This document shows, in pieces, positions 59,701 through 64,000 of a DNA stretch of 64,000 nt (positions are counted from its first letter, which is position 1; each line of letters begins with the position of its first letter). The notes under the pieces were generated by a model. The model was not told the origin of the DNA and made no database searches. It saw only the letters and a program-made list of their open reading frames with translations. Made by a program: the position numbers and the translations under genes. Source of the stretch: Hydractinia symbiolongicarpus (Eukaryota > Cnidaria > Hydrozoa > Anthoathecata > Hydractiniidae); NCBI RefSeq assembly GCF_029227915.1, contig NC_079886.1, positions 5,890,001 to 5,954,000 on the forward strand, in the 5' to 3' direction.

Positions 59701-62700
59701 AAGAGCCTACTTATTATGCGTGATATAGCTATTTTAAATAAAAACATGCGTTCTATGCCGCTATTGTTATTCGACAAAACGCAATTTAGTAATTAATACA
59801 TTCTTAATGCTTTATTGCAGTTCATACATATATAACTATTTAACTTGTAAATCATTAGTTATGTTTTGATAATGGGTTTAGATACCTGAAACACGTCCAA
59901 ACCAATGTTATTTTTGTATTTAGCTATTTTTAAAAAGCTAAGTTTCTTTATTTTATATAATATACAAAGTCTATGTCTCATTTGTTAAGTGCTAAGACAT
60001 TACAGCACACTTCAATGTACCAAATGGACCAAATTGGGTAAGTTCCCTGGTCATACCACTCGTTTCAAAACATACAAGTTGACGATGTTATTGAAATCTC
60101 TTCAAAAGTTCATGAAAATACTTGATCCTATACATCAGCGTTTCAAGCTCTATATATTGGAAGTAACAGTCAAATAAATTTCTGAACTTTTTTGTGTATG
60201 GATAGGTCATTGCTTACGTCATTAAAAATCAAATGATATATTTAAATTTTATTGTTCTCCTTTAGTGGATTTTATGCATCGCAATAACTGTTTCAATTTT
60301 TGTGCAGCTTTTTTAATAACAAATGCATTGCAAAAAGTGGATTCATAATTTTTTACGACAAAAAAATTCTACAAATAAATTTATATAGAATATGATTTAA
60401 ACGAAAGGACTTTAAAATCAGGAACTAAACCCACCTCATCCAACATTCCTTGCAAAACAACATCATCAATCCTTTCTTCATGGTCACTCTTAGCAATAAC
60501 CTAAATTATCACCTTACAATTTAAAAGTCTCACTGCCTTAAACATTAGCATGAATTGCATTTTTTTTCTCCGTACTACCAATGCAGAAAAACACAGAACA
60601 GACGCTTCTTTTTTTCAGGTGCATCCCTCAAGTGACATTTTTTTCTCCGTTAATAATAAATACCCTATATTTTCAAACACATACCTCCTTGTCATGGTCA
60701 TCCTTACTTGATTCTTCCATTGGTAGAATTTCTGATTGAATCTATAGGTAAAAATACATTTAATTATCAGAGCAGTGACCACAGGTTATTTTCTTAGAAG
60801 AGTAAGATTTTAATTAAGAGTAACAATTTTATTACGTTGTATTAAACTTGAAGAGAAAAAAACTGGTGGCTTTAGAAAACTTGTGACTTTAGAATGGCAG
60901 CCACATTATCAGTAGAAATTTATTAACATCCACTTAACAAATTTAATTAATGCAGTACTGGCTTGTGTAAAAAAGTAAAAAATAAACTGCAACATTTCAC
61001 TGATTTCATTTAATGTCATGCAAAATAAATTCTGGTATACATTAATTGATTTTTTATTGAAAGAATTTCATATTTAATTTTTTATAGAAAATAATCTTAC
61101 TTTTTTGGATTCTTTATTCCTCACCACTTTCCGCTCCTGCATATAAAATTTATCCTAATTAAGGTTTCTAATTTGATGTATATACTGTTCACACCCAATT
61201 AGATGAAAAGTTTATTAACCAATAGACAAAGGCTAAAAAACAATAATTTAATTTTACAAAAATGTTTTTCAAAAGTAACAATTTGTCTGAGAACTAAAAA
61301 TGCTGGTGTAAATACTTAATTACAAACCTCCTTATACCATGGCATTTCCAACTCTCCATAAAAATACAAAATTTCTTCACCAGGATTGATATCACGAAGA
61401 GCAAATAAACATAAATGCGGTTCATTGTAAGACACAATTTTTTTCATTGCAGAGTTAGGAAAGTATCTTGAGTCGTTTACCAGTCTGCCAAGAGAGTTTT
61501 TTATTGTAGTAGCATCTATCCTATAATATTAAAGTAATGCTCGGAGGAATCACATTTGTTAGATTTGATCTGTATAATAATTTTGTCTGTGTTTTCAATA
61601 ACCAAAGTTGATTACATTTTCTAAAACTTCCATAACAATGTCTATAAAAAAACCTTAAAACTATATTCTGTATTTTAAAAAAAATTTTAGTTTACATTTA
61701 ACAGGAAAATATTATATGATAACCAAAGCAATTTGATTAGCTGGTAATTGTATTGCATGCTAATTTACAATGGCAGGTTTTAAACCATTGGAAATATATA
61801 TATATAAAAATACTTTGCTATAAATTATCGAACATATACAGACATGGTCAATTAGCATTGTCATTCCAAAGTGGATTTTTCACTAGTTTTAACAACTAGT
61901 TAACAACATCAAAACCAACAAAATTACAGTAACTTACCACATGCTTTTTTCTCTGTGTTTAAATTCATAGATGTAGGAACCCATATTGCTGTCATTATAG
62001 AGTTTTTCAAGCTGAAGTTTTACTTCTTTTGATTTGATTAAGGTACCCTGATAATTCAGAATAAATGAACCTTTAGGGATAATGGAGGTTGCAAAGACTC
62101 CCCAACCTAAAATAATCAAACTTTATATAAGAAAGTTTTTTATTATATGGAAACATGTATATACATAAAATTCACTGACTTTACATTACAATATTTTATA
62201 TAAGGCCTTGATTAATAATTTGATCAAAAACAATGTAAACAATAACTGTAAAATTCACACATCTGTCTGAAGAATCTTTTGGGAAGGGCGAAATAGTGTT
62301 AGAAGATTTGATATATACCAAAGCGAGCTACAGCGTAAAATATACACAAAAAAATTCTTTCATCTTTACAACATGGTATTATATATATATGCTCATGAAA
62401 CCATTTAGTTTTACGTCTTCATAATACATCATGTAAATAAATATATTCTTATAAAACATAAGTATTTTCCAAATATTATTTTTCAACAACAACTTTTTCT
62501 GACTCCTACAACCATCTTTATACAACAGAACAGCTTAATTATCCTTGTTTTTATATTAAGTTTGTTGATATGTTATGCCTAATTATGCTCACATCTTATT
62601 ATGCCTTTTATCCCAAAGTGTTAATATGCTGAATTATATATTCAAGTTCTTCACAAAAATGTTTAAATTTGCATAACCACCAGTAGTCTAGCTAACAATA

Positions 62701-63389
62701 AACAATTGAAATGCTTATATATTATGTATATAGCTATATATTATTATACAAATAAATTTTAGTTTGGTTTTCTAGTACAGAAATAACTTTATAACCCACC
62801 TTTGTATTCATCAATATATCTTTTTGTTATATGACATGGGTCACTTCTGTTGCTTGAGGTGATAGAAACTAAAAATAAAGTTGAAATGTTTTCTTGCGGT
62901 GACAAAATTTCAAAGACAGGGCCCATGTGCTTTATACAAGCTAGCTTAACCACAATGACCTCCTTCAGGCTGCCTGAAAGACATGTTATGTTTGTGTCCT
63001 GAAGTCCCTGCAAAAAATGTTGGTCAGTCAAACTTTTGCCCAGGATTTCTAGGTTAAAGAAAGAGAGTAGTGTCACATAACATCACATTTAGGACCTTTC
63101 ACATTGATTAGTGCCTTAATTATTTGCCTTTTTGTAGTCATATCTGCTTTAATTTAATTTGAACTGGATAGCTAGCTAGCTAAAAGCGTATAGCTACCGT
63201 CCTTTTTACGTGATAATATAAAGAAAAAATAACGTCAGTTCCACCTGAGTTTACCAAATAATTTTTGATAGTTAAGAAACTATTTCCAAATAGATTGAAT
63301 GATATTTAGGATCTTAACTAAGTATTAATGTGGCTTTACTAACTATTACAAACCTGCTGTTTCGATCGAGTATTCCTGGCGACCGCCAT
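50350..63389 (-). CDS. SET domain + zinc finger + tyrosine-recombinase-like fusion gene, 25 predicted exons
   Basis: One gene model with compatible phases throughout. Exons (minus): 63389-63354, 63007-62800, 62106-61938, 61520-61328, 61136-61101, 60741-60685, 60500-60435, 59400-59335, 59054-58994, 58866-58826, 58694-58581, 58414-58349, 57767-57717, 57258-57199, 56796-56755, 55941-55879, 55654-55613, 55486-53863, 53706-53644, 53562-53488, 53381-53322, 53012-52983, 51962-51840, 51250-51158, 50510-50350. The sum is 3600 nt (1199 aa plus stop). All have AG acceptors and GT donors; the one weak junction is the donor of the 58866-58826 exon (GAT|GTCTGA). The product combines a KMT5A-like SET methyltransferase domain with a tyrosine-recombinase-like domain, suggesting a domesticated or still mobile recombinase gene acting in the nucleus. 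It might instead be two adjacent genes if transcripts do not join them. Introns hold only AT-rich DNA plus one Penelope-like fragment. Confidence 0.65.
53863..55486 (-). other. exon 18: C2H2 fingers and tyrosine-recombinase-like domain
   Basis: A large exon of 541 codons. The C2H2 finger YCIFCGKIRQKLTRHIKLKH is followed by a second, CSFCNITVVKSNFSRHKLRC. The C-terminal half has the tyrosine-recombinase layout: Box I LLNGRRGGEPARL (catalytic Arg), a hairpin Lys in YMTGKGNNHLVPVLIP, Box II-like NNRHRISTLFA (Arg kept, preceding His not evident), FFSHMGHSEKINQDTY with GHS (third His/Trp position) and a terminal Tyr as candidate nucleophile. The match resembles animal recombinase-like proteins rather than phage integrases. 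The ORF continues past the CAG|GTATTT donor to a stop at 53846, which would give an alternative shorter C-terminus. Confidence 0.7.
55613..61136 (-). other. exons 5-17: linker encoded by thirteen mini-exons
   Basis: Thirteen small exons (36-114 nt), nearly all phase 0 at both ends, encode a low-complexity charged linker with nuclear-localisation-like basic clusters (ERKVVRNKESKK, KKEKTKRRKWNIGDFVKK). Exons 60500-60435 and 59400-59335 are near-duplicates: VIAKSDHEERIDDVVLQGML against VIAESDHDEKIADVVLQGLL. The acidic exons at 56796-56755, 55941-55879 and 55654-55613 each start with TCA and look related (S-x-x-D pattern). Introns between them show no other gene apart from the fragment at 59584-59796. 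Confidence 0.55.
59584..59796 (+). pseudogene. retroelement C-terminal fragment inside an intron
   Basis: A plus-strand frame ending QLSFNDFTVLAHGIKSFDLK, LKKSLLIMRDIAILNKNMRS, MPLLLFD resembles the C-terminal end of GIY-YIG-bearing (Penelope-like) retroelement proteins (F.DF.IL......F.L.IKESLLI....P.LN). It lies antisense in the intron between exons 60500-60435 and 59400-59335 of the SET-YR gene. No reverse transcriptase part is nearby. Confidence 0.4.
61328..63389 (-). other. exons 1-4: N-terminus and KMT5A/PR-Set7-like SET domain
   Basis: Exon 1 encodes MAVARNTRSKQQ after a clean AAAATGGCG start. Exon 2 gives the pre-SET part ending CHITKRYIDEYK. Exon 3 begins with GWGVFATSIIPKGSFILNYQ, the Y-x-G strand of SET (normally GRGVFAT...F..Y.G), and ends on a split codon (phase 2) in ...KSMW. 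Exon 4 continues IDATTIKNSLGRLVNDS (equivalent of C.DA...GRLINHS; the NHS cofactor motif reads NDS), then LCLFALRDINPGEEILYFYG, the conserved catalytic Tyr region (usually ELLYDYGD). The methyl-donor pocket His is Asp here, so activity on histone H4 Lys20 or any substrate is uncertain. Lengths 36, 208, 169 and 193 nt. Confidence 0.7.
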
Positions 63390-63754
63390 TTTGTCTGATT
63401 CCCAGTGCAGCATTTACGGTAGCTTTGGCCCGGTTTTTCTCTGGCTTCAGGAGACCCGGTTTCCATGTTTTGATAAAAATGATTGGTTCACAATTCCAGC
63501 CCATTGAAGTTGAAAGAATTTTATTATTTTCAGAAGAATTATTTCTGGCAACAAAGAATACAAATGGAAACCAATAGTGTCGCTTTTACCGCCTATTCTC
63601 AAGCAGCAATCCGAGGTCTTTAATGTCCCCGAAAATTCTAGTTTTTACTTTCTCCGCTGGGTCAGCTGTTTATATATCCCAAATGCTTAAAAGCCATATT
63701 ATATGGTAAAATTTTTTACATATCTTTGTCTGTGCGGTACTTCACTCAACGTAA

Positions 63755-64000
63755 ATCATGCGTATCTAATCGATTTTCTGAAATATATGTATTATTCGGA
63801 CTCACGCGCCAATATCCCCATAAGTCAATTTAATCAATTTTCTATAATACACACACACAAGTCAATGTATTTGGTTTTCTGCAAGATATGTAATTTTCGG
63901 ACTAACGCGCTAGTGCCCTCACAAGTTAATATAATTGATTTTCTCTCATATATGTAATATTCGAACTCACACGCTAATTTCGTCATAAGTCAGTCCAATC
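63755..64000 (+). repeat. imperfect tandem repeat at window edge
   Basis: TTCGGACTCACGCGC (63795), TTCGGACTAACGCGC (63896) and TTCGAACTCACACGC (63960) with TTTTCT..ATATATGTA segments recur. The basic period is about 64 bases, and the first interval is lengthened by a CA-run insertion. The 63703-63957 open frame is a product of the repeat. It continues beyond the window. Confidence 0.5.

Overview
This is an AT-rich animal genome window. The intron-exon structure, an intronless rhodopsin-class receptor, Penelope-like retroelement fragments and the style of the repeats all suggest a cnidarian, probably a hydrozoan; that is inference, because no species-diagnostic gene is present. No search was run. 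Family assignments rest on motifs I recognise, and exon models were built by eye from GT-AG sites and codon phase.

Layout. (1) 1-25.2 kb is gene-poor and shaped by old segmental duplication: blocks at about 5.4-12.1 kb and 17.0-22.9 kb are diverged copies. A small two-exon gene for a secreted, strongly cationic protein (1263-1968, minus) has a paralogue at 18981-19421 that has lost its original start through a nonsense codon. A run of four consecutive perfect hairpins lies at 13.18-13.30 kb. (2) 25248-40974 is one integrated Polinton/Maverick (adintovirus-like) DNA element of about 15.7 kb. It is visibly richer in GC than the host DNA, has terminal inverted repeats of about 280 bp, and is flanked by the direct repeat AGAATGG. 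It carries a protein-primed type DNA polymerase B, retrovirus-like integrase, A32/FtsK-type packaging ATPase, double jelly-roll major capsid protein, a CKDCGG-repeat/HNH protein, a BRO/MSV199-like protein and several Polinton-typical membrane or capsid-associated proteins. Nearly all are broken by indels or stop codons, so it is an endogenous relic. (3) 41-48 kb holds an intronless orphan class A GPCR (43918-44898) flanked on both sides by copies of a 1.3-kb duplication. (4) 48.2-50.3 kb holds the 3' end of a Penelope-like element with a hammerhead-like fold, a (TA)n tract of about 340 bp and a 150-bp tandem repeat. (5) 50350-63389 (minus) is best read as a single 25-exon gene. Its coding sequence adds up to exactly 1200 codons and joins an N-terminal KMT5A/PR-Set7-like SET domain, an acidic/basic linker made of many 36-114 nt mini-exons, a C2H2 zinc-finger region, a tyrosine-recombinase-like domain, and a C-terminal tail containing three tandemly duplicated mini-exons.

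Most interesting items: the SET + zinc finger + tyrosine-recombinase-like fusion gene with its phase-preserving exon duplications; the relic Polinton; the hairpin cluster; and the duplicated cationic secreted protein.
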